Assembly: GCA_030733815.1 (NCBI GenBank)
Contig: JAUZQE010000018.1
Location: forward strand, 1-61,302
Length of the DNA stretch: 61,302 nucleotides
Reading direction: 5' to 3'
DNA from: Yanghanlia caeni
Lineage (GTDB): Bacteria; Pseudomonadota; Gammaproteobacteria; Burkholderiales; Burkholderiaceae_B
Shown: positions 28,057 to 37,865 of the stretch, in pieces
How the letters are laid out: each line of letters starts with the position of its first letter
How positions within the stretch are numbered: the first letter of the stretch is position 1
The notes under the pieces: generated by a model
What the model saw: only the letters and a program-made list of their open reading frames with translations
Databases searched by the model: none
Told to the model about the DNA's origin: nothing
Made by a program: the position numbers and the translations under genes

Positions 28057-28147
28057 TACGGGCAGGCGGGGCGCGCTTGCCCGCACGTCACCCGCCACCC
28101 GTTGCCCAGATGGCGGCGGGTCTGAACCGATAGGCCACGCGCCAATG

Positions 28148-28180
28148 CATGCCCGGCTCTTTGCCGGGCATACGTGTTTT
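28148..28180 (+). terminator. Rho-independent-like terminator after the Tim44-like gene
   Basis: A perfect 9-bp stem (ATGCCCGGC / GCCGGGCAT) with a TCTTT loop is followed by ACGTGTTTT. The T-run is short and interrupted, so termination may be partial before ubiJ. Confidence 0.6.
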
Positions 28181-28290
28181 GAGGCCGGACGCGGGCGGCG
28201 GCCGGCCCGTGCCGGCGTCAAACCCGTTAAACTTCATTGGCCGGATTCCGGCCATGCCGCCCGTTCACCTGAGACCCGTATCCATTGCTC

Positions 28291-28902
28291 ATGCTGCCAT
28301 TGCCCGCAGTGTTTTCGCCCGAATCCCTGATCGCCCGTGCGCTCAACGCTCTGCTGCGGCGCGAACCGTGGGCGGCCGAACGCCTGAGCCGCCATGCAGG
28401 CAAGTCGCTGCGATTTCAGCTGGCGGGGCTGCAGGCCAGCTTCAGTATCGACGCAGGCGGTCATCTGCGGGCCTGCGATCCCGCCGTGGTGCCCGATGTG
28501 TCGCTCTCGCTGGCGGCGCAGCATCTGGGCGAGCTGCCCGGCATTCTGGGCAGCCGCGACGTGGCCGCAATCACCGACCGCCTTCACGTTCAGGGTGATG
28601 CGGCGCTCGCCACCGTGGTGTCGGAACTCGCCCGCGACCTGCGCTGGGACATCGAAGACGACGCGGCGCGGCTGTTCGGCGACCTGCTGGGCCCGGCGCT
28701 CGTGCAGGGCGGGCGCGGTGCCGCCGTGTTCGCGCAGTCGGCGGCGCAGCGGGCCACGGCCAACGTGGCGGAATACCTGGGCGAGGAAGGGCGCCTGCTT
28801 GCCACACGCCCCGATGTCGAGGCACTGAACGACGACTGCGCTGCGCTGCTGCGCAGGCTCGACGCGCTCGAGCAGCGCGTGCGCCGCCTCGAGGGGGCCT
28901 GA
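28291..28902 (+). CDS. ubiJ: Ubiquinone biosynthesis accessory factor UbiJ (SCP2 domain)
   Basis: A 203-aa lipid-binding accessory protein of the soluble Ubi complex that hydroxylates and methylates ubiquinone precursors. An SCP2-like domain spans about residues 15-125 ([41 protein letters not shown]). A C-terminal coiled coil ([21 protein letters not shown]) is typical of UbiJ. The ATG at 28291 is preferred over TTG 28285. UbiB starts 2 bp after the stop. Confidence 0.88.
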   Translation: MLPLPAVFSPESLIARALNALLRREPWAAERLSRHAGKSLRFQLAGLQASFSIDAGGHLRACDPAVVPDVSLSLAAQHLGELPGILGSRDVAAITDRLHVQGDAALATVVSELARDLRWDIEDDAARLFGDLLGPALVQGGRGAAVFAQSAAQRATANVAEYLGEEGRLLATRPDVEALNDDCAALLRRLDALEQRVRRLEGA

Positions 28903-28904
28903 GC

Positions 28905-30461
28905 ATGTTCCCGCTGTTGCGTCTGTGCTACATCATTCTGGTGGCGTTGCGTTACCGGCTCGACGAACTGGTTCTGTCGGGCATTCGCCACCCGGTGGCC
29001 TACGGCCTGCTCAAGATTCTGCGCTTCGGCCGCCCGCCGCGCATGGCACGTGGCGAGCGCCTGCGCCGCGCACTGGAATCGCTGGGGCCCATTTTCGTGA
29101 AGTTCGGGCAGGTGCTGTCGACCCGCCGCGATCTCATCCCGCTGGATATCGCAATCGAGCTGGCGCTGCTGCAAGACCGCGTGCCGCCGTTCCCCTCGGC
29201 TCAGGCGGCAGCCATCATCGAAACCGCTCTGGGGGCGTCGCCGCATACCCTGTTCCGGCATTTCGAGGCCGACCCCGTGGCCTCGGCCTCGATCGCGCAG
29301 GTGCATCGTGCCGTGTTGCACGACGGGCGCGAGGTCGCGGTGAAGGTGCTGCGCCCCGGCATGCGCGAGGTGCTGGAAAAAGACCTCGCCCTTATGCGCA
29401 TTCTTGCGGGCATGGTCGAACGCCTGTCGCTCGATGCCCGGCGGCTCAAACCCCGCCGCGTGGTGGCAGAATTTCACACGTATTTGCACGATGAGCTCGA
29501 CCTGATCCGCGAGGCGGCCAACTGCAGCCAGCTGCGCCGCAACTTCAGTGCGGAAAACGGTCGCGAAGGGCTGCTGATGGTGCCCGAGGTGATCTGGGAA
29601 TACACCGCCACCACGGTCTTCACCATGGAGTGGATGCGCGGCATACCGGTCAGCCACACCGAACGGCTCACCGAAGCGGGCGTCGACCTCAAGGCGCTCG
29701 CCCGCACCGGGGTCGAGATCTTCTTCACCCAGGTGTTCACCGACGGCTTCTTCCACGCCGACATGCACCCGGGCAACATTTACGTGTCTGACGACCCGGC
29801 CACGCTGGGGCGCTACATCGCGCTCGATTTCGGCATCGTGGGCACGCTTTCCGAGTTCGACAAAAACTACTTGGCGCAGAACTTCCTGGCGTTCTTCCGG
29901 CGCGATTACCGGCGCGTGGCCCAGCTGCACATCGAATCCGGCTGGGCACCGGCCACGACGCGCGAAGAAGAACTGGAAGGCGCCGTGCGTGCGGTGTGCG
30001 AACCGTACTTCGACCGGCCGCTTTCCGAAATCTCGCTGGGGCAGGTGCTGCTGCGCCTGTTTCAGACCTCGCGGCGCTTCAACGTCGAAATCCAGCCACA
30101 GCTCGTGCTGCTGCAGAAAACCCTGCTGAACGTCGAAGGCATGGGGCGCGAACTCGACCCGGGGCTCGATCTGTGGCAGACGGCCAAGCCCTACCTCGAG
30201 CGCTGGATGCACGAGCGCGTGGGCCTGCAGGGCTTCAAGCGCCAGCTCGACCGCGAAGCCACCCAGTGGGCGCAGCTGCTGCCGCAGATGCCACGGCTGC
30301 TGCATGCCCGCCTGAGCCGCCCCGACGCGGGGCCGGCCCTCTACCTGGAACTGCAACGCCTGAATCAGGCGCAGCGCCAGGCTAACCGGCTGCTGGCCGC
30401 ACTGGTGGCGGTGCTGGCCGTCGGCGTGGCGGCAGCCATCTGGTTCATGGTGCAGCAATGA
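28905..30461 (+). CDS. ubiB: Ubiquinone biosynthesis atypical kinase/ATPase UbiB
   Basis: Membrane-bound ADCK/COQ8-type ATPase required for ubiquinone synthesis. The KxGQ motif is in [13 protein letters not shown] (about residues 64-76), the Ala-rich loop in ASASIAQVH (about 125), the ATP Lys in [10 protein letters not shown] (about 145) and the catalytic segment in [11 protein letters not shown] (about 285), then ALDFGIVG. One C-terminal transmembrane helix ([20 protein letters not shown]) anchors it. It is 518 aa against 546 in E. coli. The stop overlaps the ATG of the next gene. Confidence 0.95.
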   Translation: MFPLLRLCYIILVALRYRLDELVLSGIRHPVAYGLLKILRFGRPPRMARGERLRRALESLGPIFVKFGQVLSTRRDLIPLDIAIELALLQDRVPPFPSAQAAAIIETALGASPHTLFRHFEADPVASASIAQVHRAVLHDGREVAVKVLRPGMREVLEKDLALMRILAGMVERLSLDARRLKPRRVVAEFHTYLHDELDLIREAANCSQLRRNFSAENGREGLLMVPEVIWEYTATTVFTMEWMRGIPVSHTERLTEAGVDLKALARTGVEIFFTQVFTDGFFHADMHPGNIYVSDDPATLGRYIALDFGIVGTLSEFDKNYLAQNFLAFFRRDYRRVAQLHIESGWAPATTREEELEGAVRAVCEPYFDRPLSEISLGQVLLRLFQTSRRFNVEIQPQLVLLQKTLLNVEGMGRELDPGLDLWQTAKPYLERWMHERVGLQGFKRQLDREATQWAQLLPQMPRLLHARLSRPDAGPALYLELQRLNQAQRQANRLLAALVAVLAVGVAAAIWFMVQQ

Positions 30462-30943
30462 CCGCGCGTTTCGAGTCCAAGATTCTTCATCCTGAAACCC
30501 TGCGCCTGCAGCTGCTCGACGGCACGCTGGCGCGCCCTCTGGTGTTCACCAATGGCGTGTTCGATATTCTGCATCGCGGCCACGCCACCTATCTTGATGC
30601 GGCGGCCCAGCTGGGCGCCACGCTGGTGGTGGCGCTGAATACCGATGCGTCGGTGCGGCGGCTGGGCAAGGGCGACGACCGCCCGCTGAATGTGCAGGCC
30701 GACCGCATGGCGATGGTGGCGGCACTGGGGTGCGTGGACGCCGTAACATGGTTCGACGAAGATACGCCGCAGGCGCTGATCGAGCTGCTGCGGCCCGACC
30801 TGATCGTGAAGGGCGGCGATTACGACATGGAAACCCTGCCCGAAACGGCTGCCGTGCGCAGCTGGGGCGGCGATGCGGTGTCGATTCCCTTCGAGTTCGA
30901 GCGCTCGACTACTTCGCTGGTGCAGAAGATTCGGGATCAGTGA
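30458..30943 (+). CDS. rfaE2: D-glycero-beta-D-manno-heptose 1-phosphate adenylyltransferase
   Basis: Nucleotidyltransferase that makes ADP-heptose for the LPS inner core. At 161 aa it is the stand-alone C-terminal half of E. coli HldE; the sugar-kinase half (RfaE1) is not here. The CTP-transferase signature [17 protein letters not shown] (about 28-44) has the HxGH motif, and [15 protein letters not shown] follows. It overlaps the ubiB stop by four bases, and its last 35 bases overlap the 3' end of the convergent TolC-family gene. Confidence 0.93.
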   Translation: MTARFESKILHPETLRLQLLDGTLARPLVFTNGVFDILHRGHATYLDAAAQLGATLVVALNTDASVRRLGKGDDRPLNVQADRMAMVAALGCVDAVTWFDEDTPQALIELLRPDLIVKGGDYDMETLPETAAVRSWGGDAVSIPFEFERSTTSLVQKIRDQ

Positions 30944-32261
30944 GCAGGGCGTTGACGGCAGCCAGGTCGGCTTCCTGCAAGATGCCGGCCGCGGCCTTGA
31001 GGCGTAGCCCGTGCATGAGGGTGTCGTAGCGGGCCCGTGCCAGCGCCCGCTGGGTCGCGTACAGCTGCTGTTCGGCATTCAGCACGTCGATATTCACACG
31101 CACGCCGATTTCGTAGCCGGTGCGGTTGGCTTCGAGCGCCGCGAGGCTGGAGCGTTCGGCCGCCTGCAGTGCATCGACCTGGGCCAGGCCCGACACCACC
31201 CCCTTGAAGTGCCGCTGTGCGGCCTGCACGGACTCGCGTCGGGCGTTTTCGAGCAAGGCGCGGGCTTCCTGCAGGCGCGTCGTATATTCGCGCACGCGTG
31301 ACGAGATGCCGCCGCCCGCATACAGGGGAATGGACAGTTGCACGCCCACCGTGCTTTCCAGCGAGCGCGGACCGGAGCGGTAGCCGCCGGTGCCGATGTC
31401 GGTGGCACTGCCGGTACGGGCCACGAAGTCGACCGAAGGCGCGTGTTCGCCACGCGCGATGTCGATCTGCTTCTGCATGATGCGCGCCTGCAGCTCGGCA
31501 TTGGCCACGTTCAGGCCTGCATGGGAGGCCTGGTCGGTCCATTCGTCGAGACGTGCGGGCTCGGGTGCCGGTAGCCGGGCTTCGGGCGCGAGCTGGGCCA
31601 GCGTGCCGGGGCGCTCCGCGATGATGCGCGCGAGATTGTCTTCGGCCAGCTGCAGCTCGTTGCGCAGGCTGATTTCGTTGGCCAGCACGAGATCGAGGCG
31701 CGCCTGGGCCTCGTGGGCGTCGGTAATGGTGGTGGCGCCCAGTTCGAAGCCGGTTTGGGCGGCCCGCAGCTGGGTCTCGATGGCGGCCTTTTCGCTCATG
31801 AGCGCGCGCAGGCTGTCTTGCACGGCCAGCACGTCGAAATAGGCCTGTGCGGTGCGCAGCAGAAGATCCTGATAGGCGATGCGGTGGGCGATGTCGGCCT
31901 GGCTGACCTCGAATTCGGCGCGCTTGAGTGTGTTCCAGGCAGGCAGATTGAACAGCGGCTGCACCAGAGCGAGCGACCACTGGGCGTGGGTATCGGAATC
32001 AGCGCCGGAAAGGGTTCGGGCCCGGCGCGTGTCGTCGACGTCGGCTGCGGCCTGGGCCGAGACATAGGGCAGCAGCCCCGCACGCGCCTGCGGAATGCGT
32101 TCCTGGCCAGCCTGACGGGCATAGCCGCTGGCCGCGTAGATGGGGTCGCGTTCGAGCGCCAGCTGCCAGACATCGAGCAGGTCGCGCCCGTGCGCGAGTG
32201 TTGCGCCCGCCCACAGGGCGAACGCGCCGAGCACGATGCAACACCTGCGCAGCGACCGCAT
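30909..32261 (-). CDS. tolC: TolC-family outer membrane channel protein
   Basis: A 450-aa outer-membrane efflux or secretion duct that docks with periplasmic adaptors. The signal peptide (about 1-24) is followed by two OEP repeats of coiled-coil helices (about 30-225 and 240-430). Typical TolC features are LLDVWQLALERDP near the start, YFDVLAVQDSL, GTGGYRSG and VGVQLSIPLYAGGG. The ATG immediately follows the Pcm-family gene stop. No lipobox is present, unlike the NodT protein at 56054. No pump genes are adjacent, so it may serve several systems. Confidence 0.88.
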   Translation of the reverse strand: MRSLRRCCIVLGAFALWAGATLAHGRDLLDVWQLALERDPIYAASGYARQAGQERIPQARAGLLPYVSAQAAADVDDTRRARTLSGADSDTHAQWSLALVQPLFNLPAWNTLKRAEFEVSQADIAHRIAYQDLLLRTAQAYFDVLAVQDSLRALMSEKAAIETQLRAAQTGFELGATTITDAHEAQARLDLVLANEISLRNELQLAEDNLARIIAERPGTLAQLAPEARLPAPEPARLDEWTDQASHAGLNVANAELQARIMQKQIDIARGEHAPSVDFVARTGSATDIGTGGYRSGPRSLESTVGVQLSIPLYAGGGISSRVREYTTRLQEARALLENARRESVQAAQRHFKGVVSGLAQVDALQAAERSSLAALEANRTGYEIGVRVNIDVLNAEQQLYATQRALARARYDTLMHGLRLKAAAGILQEADLAAVNALLTDPESSAPAK

Positions 32262-32942
32262 TCAGAACTTGAACTTCGAGACCGAAACCCCGCGCAGCGG
32301 CTTGATGAGCGTGTCGAATAGCGGTGTGGTTTCGAAACTGGCGGCGCTGTTGCGGGTGATGCGCACAGCGGTCATGACCGGCGCCTGGCCTACCACGACG
32401 ACGAGGCGGCCGCCGACGCGCAACTGGTATTTGAGCGCATCGGGAACGCTGGGCACCGAGCCGGTGACCAGGATGGCGTCGTATTCGGTGGTGCCCCAGC
32501 CGGCGTGGGCGTCGCCCGTTTCGACCTTGACGTTGGTGACCTGGTTGCGTGAGAGGTTTTCGGCCCCGAACGCCGACAGGCGGCTGTCGACTTCCACGCT
32601 GGTGACCTGCTGGGCAAGCCGGCCGAGCAGCGCGGCCTGGTAGCCCGAGCCGGTGCCGATTTCAAGCACGCAGTCGGTGGGCTTGAGCAGGAGTTCCTGT
32701 GCAAGACGCGCCTCGACCTTGGGCGTGAGCATGGATTCACGCGTGTCGACCGAGTTGATGATGAGCGGCAGCTCGACGTCGGAGAAGGCCAGCCCCTGCA
32801 TGGGAGCCGGAACGTAGCGTTCCCGCGGAACGTCGAAGAGCGCTTGCAGGACCCGTTCGTCGTGGACGTCCCACGGGCGGATCTGCTGCTCCACCAAGTT
32901 GAAGCGGGCCTTTTCGATTTCGGAAAGTGCTGTGGCGTTCAT
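32262..32942 (-). CDS. pcm: Protein-L-isoaspartate O-methyltransferase family protein
   Basis: A 226-aa SAM-dependent methyltransferase of the PCMT family, which repairs isoaspartyl residues. Motif I is VLEIGTGSGYQAALLG (about 80-95), with the family DTRESMLTPKVEARL before it and DAILVTGSVPSVPD after. The usual PCMT post-motif I segment is altered (VTGSVP rather than VTAAAP), so activity on isoaspartate is not certain. The ATG at 32942 fits MNATALSEIEKARFNLVEQQ. It abuts the TolC-family ATG, so they form an operon. Confidence 0.85.
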   Translation of the reverse strand: MNATALSEIEKARFNLVEQQIRPWDVHDERVLQALFDVPRERYVPAPMQGLAFSDVELPLIINSVDTRESMLTPKVEARLAQELLLKPTDCVLEIGTGSGYQAALLGRLAQQVTSVEVDSRLSAFGAENLSRNQVTNVKVETGDAHAGWGTTEYDAILVTGSVPSVPDALKYQLRVGGRLVVVVGQAPVMTAVRITRNSAASFETTPLFDTLIKPLRGVSVSKFKF

Positions 32943-33012
32943 GATTTTGTAGGTATTCGTAACAATGGCCTGGGTGCGCGGCAGCAAGCCCGCAGCAAGC
33001 CGAATCTTCCTA

Positions 33013-33840
33013 CTATAGCCGATTTGCCGTATTCCACCATGCGTGGAAGTGATGCACGGGCCCATGACCAAAGCCGACCTCGAGCTGGTCGGAGCGGGCG
33101 ATGGCCTCGACCAGATAGGCCTTGGCGCGCTGGGCCGCCTCGGGCACGTCGCCGCTTTGGGGCAGCAGCGCCGCCAGGGCGGCCGACAGCGTGCAGCCGG
33201 TGCCATGCGTGTTCTTGGTGGCGATGCGCGTGCCCGGCAGTTCGATCATGCGGTCGCCGTCGTGCAGCAGGTCGATCGTGTCGTTGCCCGGCAGGTGGCC
33301 ACCCTTGAGGAAGACCCAGCGACGGCCGTCGTCGGCAAGCAGGCGGCGCAGGCGCTCAGCCACGCCGCGCATTTCCTTGAGCGTTTCGACCGGGCGGCTG
33401 TCGAGCAGTACACCGGCCTCGGGCAGGTTGGGCGTGATCAGGGTGGCGAGCGGTACCAGGCTTTCGCGCAATTCGTCGATCGCCTCGCGCTCGAGCAGGG
33501 CGTCGCCGCTTTTTGCGATCATGACCGGGTCGAGCACCAGGTGCACCGGCTTCCAGTGGGCCATGCGTTCGGCCACCACGCGCGTGACGGGCTGCTGGCC
33601 GAGCATGCCGATTTTCACGGCGTCGATGCGTACGTCGGAAAACAGGGTGTCGATCTGCCGGGCCACGAAGCCGGGGGCCACAGGGGCGATATCGGTGACG
33701 CCCAGCGTATTCTGCGCAGTGAGGGCGGCCACGACGGCCGTGCCGTATGCGCCCAGCGCGCTCATGGCCTTGATGTCGGCGAGGATGCCGGCTCCGCCGG
33801 AAGGGTCAACGCCCGCGATCGTGAGGGTGTTCGGAATCAT
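33013..33840 (-). CDS. thiD: Hydroxymethylpyrimidine/phosphomethylpyrimidine kinase
   Basis: Ribokinase-fold enzyme that phosphorylates HMP and HMP-P for thiamine synthesis. The 275-aa product has the HMP-binding start TIAGVDPSGGAGILADIK, LVLDPVMIAKSGDALL and the anion hole THGTGCTLSAALAALL. The ATG at 33840 is clear. It lies 17 bp after thiG. The C-terminal end (HGPVHHFHAWW) is typical of Burkholderiales ThiD. Confidence 0.95.
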   Translation of the reverse strand: MIPNTLTIAGVDPSGGAGILADIKAMSALGAYGTAVVAALTAQNTLGVTDIAPVAPGFVARQIDTLFSDVRIDAVKIGMLGQQPVTRVVAERMAHWKPVHLVLDPVMIAKSGDALLEREAIDELRESLVPLATLITPNLPEAGVLLDSRPVETLKEMRGVAERLRRLLADDGRRWVFLKGGHLPGNDTIDLLHDGDRMIELPGTRIATKNTHGTGCTLSAALAALLPQSGDVPEAAQRAKAYLVEAIARSDQLEVGFGHGPVHHFHAWWNTANRL

Positions 33841-33857
33841 TGCATCAGTGAAAAGGT

Positions 33858-34673
33858 TCAGGAATTGAGCGGTTGCAGCAGGCCTTCTTCGGGCGAGCTC
33901 GGATCGGCGCTGTAGTACTTGCGGGGAATGCGCCCCGCGCGCCAGGCTTCGCGCCCGGCTTCGACCGCCTTCTTCATGGCGCTGGCCATGAGCACCGGGT
34001 CGCGGGCACCGGCAATGGCGGTGTTCATGAGCACCCCGTCGCAGCCCAGTTCCATGGCGATGGCGGCATCGGAGGCCGTGCCCACACCCGCGTCGACGAG
34101 CACCGGCACGCTGGACTGGTCGATGATGAGGCGCAGGTTCCAGGGGTTGAGGATGCCCATGCCGGAGCCGATGAGGGAGGCGAGCGGCATGATGGCCACG
34201 CAGCCGATGTCTTCCAGCATGCGGCACTGGATCGGGTCGTCGGTGCAGTACACCATGACCTTGAAGCCGTCGGCGACCAGCGTGCGTGCGGCTTCCAGGG
34301 TGGCCGGCATGTTGGGAAAGAGATTGGTCTTGTCGCCCAGCACCTCGAGCTTGACGAGATTGTGGCCATCGAGCAGCTCGCGCGCCAGGCGCAGCGTGCG
34401 CACCGCCTCTTGTGCGGTGTAGCAGCCGGCGGTGTTGGGCAATATGGTGTAGCGCGACGGCGGCAACACGTCGAGCAGGCTGGGTTCGTCGGCGTTCTGG
34501 CCGATGTTGGTGCGCCGGATGGCTACCGTGACGATCTCGGCACCGCTCGCCTCGATGGCGCGTCGGGTTTCGTCGAAATCCTTGTATTTGCCCGTACCTA
34601 CGAGCAGCCGGGAACGGTATTCCGTGCCCGCGATGTTGAAGGGGTCTGCGTGCGTCGTGTCTGCTTGGGTCAT
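33858..34673 (-). CDS. thiG: Thiazole synthase ThiG
   Basis: Makes the thiazole moiety of thiamine from DXP, dehydroglycine and ThiS-thiocarboxylate. The 271-aa TIM-barrel protein has [20 protein letters not shown] near the start, the Schiff-base Lys region [16 protein letters not shown], and phosphate-binding [20 protein letters not shown] and [18 protein letters not shown]. thiS, thiO and thiE are not next to it. The upstream region has no recognisable TPP riboswitch, only a 13-bp inverted repeat (GTCTA-TTT-TAGAC) at 34740-34752 that might be an operator. Confidence 0.95.
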   Translation of the reverse strand: MTQADTTHADPFNIAGTEYRSRLLVGTGKYKDFDETRRAIEASGAEIVTVAIRRTNIGQNADEPSLLDVLPPSRYTILPNTAGCYTAQEAVRTLRLARELLDGHNLVKLEVLGDKTNLFPNMPATLEAARTLVADGFKVMVYCTDDPIQCRMLEDIGCVAIMPLASLIGSGMGILNPWNLRLIIDQSSVPVLVDAGVGTASDAAIAMELGCDGVLMNTAIAGARDPVLMASAMKKAVEAGREAWRAGRIPRKYYSADPSSPEEGLLQPLNS

Positions 34674-34954
34674 GATTGGTATGGGGCTGGATGCCGGGTG
34701 GCCGGTGCTGCACGGCCGGCCGGCGATCGTTCAAGAATAGTCTATTTTAGACCCGCGCCGGTGACCGTCGTATCGCTAATGGCTGGTATTGCCCAAAGCC
34801 GGTGGCCCAGACGTGGTCATGCAATATGCTTGGCGTCGAGATGTGCGAGCGGCGGGTCATGCCGAACCTCAATTCCGCAAAATGTATCGCCGGCTTGCGT
34901 CAAGGTATTTATGACACACCAGATGAGCAATCAGCGAGAGATCGCACGCTCGTT

Positions 34955-35914
34955 CTATCTGTCGGTGCGCGCCGCGTCAATCGCCGCGCACAGGGCTTCG
35001 GTGGCATCGACCAGACGCGGCCCGGGGCGGAACAGGGCGTCGGGGTCGGCGATGTGAACGTGGCCCCGTTGTGCCGCCTGCAGCCCGTACTTCGCCCAGC
35101 GGTGCCGAATCTGCAGGGCGGCGTGGGCTTCGTGTGCCGGGGCCACCAGCAGCTGCGGGTCGTGCACCAGCACGCTTTCCACGGGCACGCGAGGCGCGGC
35201 AATGGCCGATTGCCCGTAGATGTTGACTGCGCCGCAGATGCGCAGGGCGTCGTTCAGCAGCGGGTCGTTGCCGATCGTGTAAAGCGGCAGGTGGCCCGCT
35301 TCGATGAACACGGTGACCGGCGCGCGCTCGGAGTAGCGACGTTCGAGCGCCTCGATGCGCCGTTCCAGGGTGCCGGCCGCCGGCCCGGCCCGCGTCTGCG
35401 TGCCCAGGAACGTGCCGAGGCGGCGGATGGCCGCCGGTATGTCGCGCAGCGTGTGCGGCGCGAGGTACACCATGTGCGCCCCCAGCGTGTCGGCCAGCGC
35501 CTCGGCCGGCACGGCCGCACCGAAGCGCCGCCAGGCCAGAATATGGGTGGGCTCGAGCAGGATCAGGCGTTCCTGGTTGAGCAGGATGCCGTCGCCCACC
35601 CGTGGCAGCGCGCGCGCCGCATCGGGAAAGTCGCTGCTGCTGACCGTGCCGACCAGGAAGTCGCCGCCGCCCGCCGCGTAGACCAGCTCGGTGGCGTGCG
35701 GTGCGAGCGTGACGATGCGCAGCGCCTGCCGGGTGCCGGGCTGCAGCGGTGGGGCGGCGTCGCCGGTGGCGGCAATGGCCGCGGGCGGCAACGCCACGGC
35801 GGCCATTGCCGCAACAGCCGTGGCCGCCGCCAGACGCACGGCCGGGCGCTGTAGCCATGCGCCCCAACGGCGCGGCCGCTGCTCCGTTATTCGTGGTGCC
35901 GGCAGCGCGCTCAT
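34955..35914 (-). CDS. btuF: Cobalamin-binding ABC transporter periplasmic protein (BtuF-like)
   Basis: A 319-aa periplasmic class III binding protein expected to hand vitamin B12 to BtuCD. A long basic N-region with RR precedes an Ala-rich hydrophobic signal segment (about 28-49). The helical-backbone fold shows RIVTLAPHATELVYAAGGGD, VGTVSSSDFP and LLLLEPTHIL-like strands. It follows btuB with a single-base gap, so it shares the cobalamin riboswitch. BtuC and BtuD are not in the window. The following 280 bp to thiG hold no gene I can support. Confidence 0.85.
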   Translation of the reverse strand: MSALPAPRITEQRPRRWGAWLQRPAVRLAAATAVAAMAAVALPPAAIAATGDAAPPLQPGTRQALRIVTLAPHATELVYAAGGGDFLVGTVSSSDFPDAARALPRVGDGILLNQERLILLEPTHILAWRRFGAAVPAEALADTLGAHMVYLAPHTLRDIPAAIRRLGTFLGTQTRAGPAAGTLERRIEALERRYSERAPVTVFIEAGHLPLYTIGNDPLLNDALRICGAVNIYGQSAIAAPRVPVESVLVHDPQLLVAPAHEAHAALQIRHRWAKYGLQAAQRGHVHIADPDALFRPGPRLVDATEALCAAIDAARTDR

Positions 35915-35915
35915 G

Positions 35916-37760
35916 CTACATGCGCAGCGACAGGTTCACGAACACGTTCGAGCCGGCCGTTCGATAGCCGTATGCGTTGGCGTAATTCTTGTCGAAGACG
36001 TTGTTCCAGCGCAGCTGCACCGACGCATTGGAGGTGAGAGCGTACGAGGCGGTGAGGTTCAGCAGGCCGTAGCCGCCCAGCGTCGTGCGGTACGACGTGA
36101 ACGTGTCGGGGTCAACCGCCGTGTCGTCGCGCTTGCCGGTGAACTGGTATTCCGCGCCAACGCGCAGCGCGTCGCTGTACTGATGATCGAGCGCCACCAT
36201 GTAGGCCTGCCGTGCGCGGCGCAGCAGGCGCTCGCCCGTATCGTCGTCGCGCGGCCGCATGAGGTCGGCACTGGCGCGCAGCGTGGTGCGTTCCCAGGCA
36301 TATTCGGCGCTGAGCGTGGCCCCGCGTATCGTGGCCCGGCTGACGTTCTCCATGCGGAAGCTGGCGTTGTCCCAGTTCAGCAGGTCGCGAATCCGGTTCT
36401 GGTACAGCGTGGCGCCCAGGCTCAGGCCGTTGCGGCTGTAGTGCAGGCGCGCCTCGACGTTGCGTGATTTTTCGGGCTTGAGATCGGGGTTTTCCGAACC
36501 GGGGTAGTACAGGTCGGAGAACGTGGGCGCGTGAAAGCCGGTGTTGGCGCCCACACCCACCGTCCATGCGTCGTTCAGGGCGAAGTCGTAGCCCAGGCCG
36601 CCCGTGGTCTCGTTGCCGTAGCCGGTGATGTTGTCGTTGCGCAGGCTGGCCTGCACGCTGTGACGGTCGAAGCGGCCGGTGTACACCACGCCCGCTGCGT
36701 TGGTGTCGCGCCGGTTTACCTCCAGCCCGGCGCTGTGCAGGGGGCGTTCCTCGATGCGTTCCACGTATGCCGAGAGCTTTTGTTCCGGGGCCAGCTGAAA
36801 ATCGTTCTGCCAGCTGTACACACGTTGCAGGCTCGAGAAACGGGTGTCCCACACGCGGTCTTCGTAGCTTTCCTTGCTGAGCCCGAAGCGCAGGATGCTC
36901 TTCCAGGAATTCGTGATCGCGTTGGTGCTGGTGAGCGAGTACGACTGCTGGCGGGTCAGCGCGTACGCGGGGTGTGTCCACTCACCGGCGTCGTATTCGC
37001 CGTTGATATAGCTGTTGTAGAAGGTGAAGCCCAGGTGCTGGTCGGGCGCCCAGCGGTAGCCGAGCGAGCCGGTAAGGGTGTGCTGCTGGTAGCCGTCGTC
37101 GTCGGAATGGTAGTTGCCAAAGGCAACGGCTTGCGACGATGCGCTGTGGCCGCCGCTGTCGGCGCCGCTGGCGGCAAGGCTGTATTCCCAGCCGTCGCGC
37201 GCGCCCGAGAACCCCGTGGCGGCCCGCACGGTTTCGTGGCTGCCGATGCCCAGATCGGCCCAGGCGGTGAGCGGGCGGTCGGTTTCGCCCTTGCGCGTGA
37301 TGATGTTGATGATGCCGCCGATCGCGTCGGACCCGTACAGGCTGCTGGCCGCCCCGCGCAGAATCTCGATGCGGTCGATGGTCGACGGATCGAGCGCGCT
37401 CCAGTTGGCGCCACCCTGCACCGAGCTGTTGACGCGCATGCCGTCGATCAGCAGCAGGGTGTGGTTGGCATTGGCGCCACGCAACATGACGCCGGTGGGC
37501 GTCTGGCGCCCGCCGTTGTCGGAAATCTGTACGCCCGGCTGGCGCGACAGGATCGTGCTGAGGCTGTCGGCGCCGGCACGCTGCAGTTCTTCGCGCCCGA
37601 CCACCGTGATGTCGCCGACCGTTTCCCGCAGAATCTGCGGGCCGCGGCTGGCGGTGACCACGACGGTATCGAGTTCGGGTACGGTGTTCTGGGCCAGAAG
37701 GGGCAGGGGGGCAAGGCAGATGGCGGCCGCAAGCGCCCGCCGGGAATGATGCTGAGGCAT
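35916..37760 (-). CDS. btuB: TonB-dependent vitamin B12 outer membrane receptor
   Basis: A 614-aa outer-membrane beta-barrel importer energised by TonB. After the signal peptide (about 1-23) comes a TonB box-like ELDTVVVTASR, then the plug domain (about 35-160; ILSRQPGVQISDNGGRQ, MLRGANANHTLLLIDGMRVN, RIEILRGAASSLYGSDAIGG) and the barrel to the C-terminal aromatic-poor SLRM. The gene context (cobalamin riboswitch, btuF, divergent metH) makes cobalamin the likely substrate. The ATG at 37760 starts the signal peptide; the frame further upstream is riboswitch. Confidence 0.94.
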   Translation of the reverse strand: MPQHHSRRALAAAICLAPLPLLAQNTVPELDTVVVTASRGPQILRETVGDITVVGREELQRAGADSLSTILSRQPGVQISDNGGRQTPTGVMLRGANANHTLLLIDGMRVNSSVQGGANWSALDPSTIDRIEILRGAASSLYGSDAIGGIINIITRKGETDRPLTAWADLGIGSHETVRAATGFSGARDGWEYSLAASGADSGGHSASSQAVAFGNYHSDDDGYQQHTLTGSLGYRWAPDQHLGFTFYNSYINGEYDAGEWTHPAYALTRQQSYSLTSTNAITNSWKSILRFGLSKESYEDRVWDTRFSSLQRVYSWQNDFQLAPEQKLSAYVERIEERPLHSAGLEVNRRDTNAAGVVYTGRFDRHSVQASLRNDNITGYGNETTGGLGYDFALNDAWTVGVGANTGFHAPTFSDLYYPGSENPDLKPEKSRNVEARLHYSRNGLSLGATLYQNRIRDLLNWDNASFRMENVSRATIRGATLSAEYAWERTTLRASADLMRPRDDDTGERLLRRARQAYMVALDHQYSDALRVGAEYQFTGKRDDTAVDPDTFTSYRTTLGGYGLLNLTASYALTSNASVQLRWNNVFDKNYANAYGYRTAGSNVFVNLSLRM

Positions 37761-37865
37761 GATGATCCCTTTATGACGCGCGTCCCCGCACGTCGTTGAA
37801 CAGTGACCGTTCCGCACACCCTGCCGGCAGGCGGCAATGGATGAAGTGATTCGTGGGCGTGAGCG

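Noticed and set aside
34674-34954. TPP riboswitch ahead of thiG
   Set aside because: A short GGGCAATACCAGCC-like stretch recalls the 3' part of the motif, but CTGAGA and the other conserved pieces are missing.
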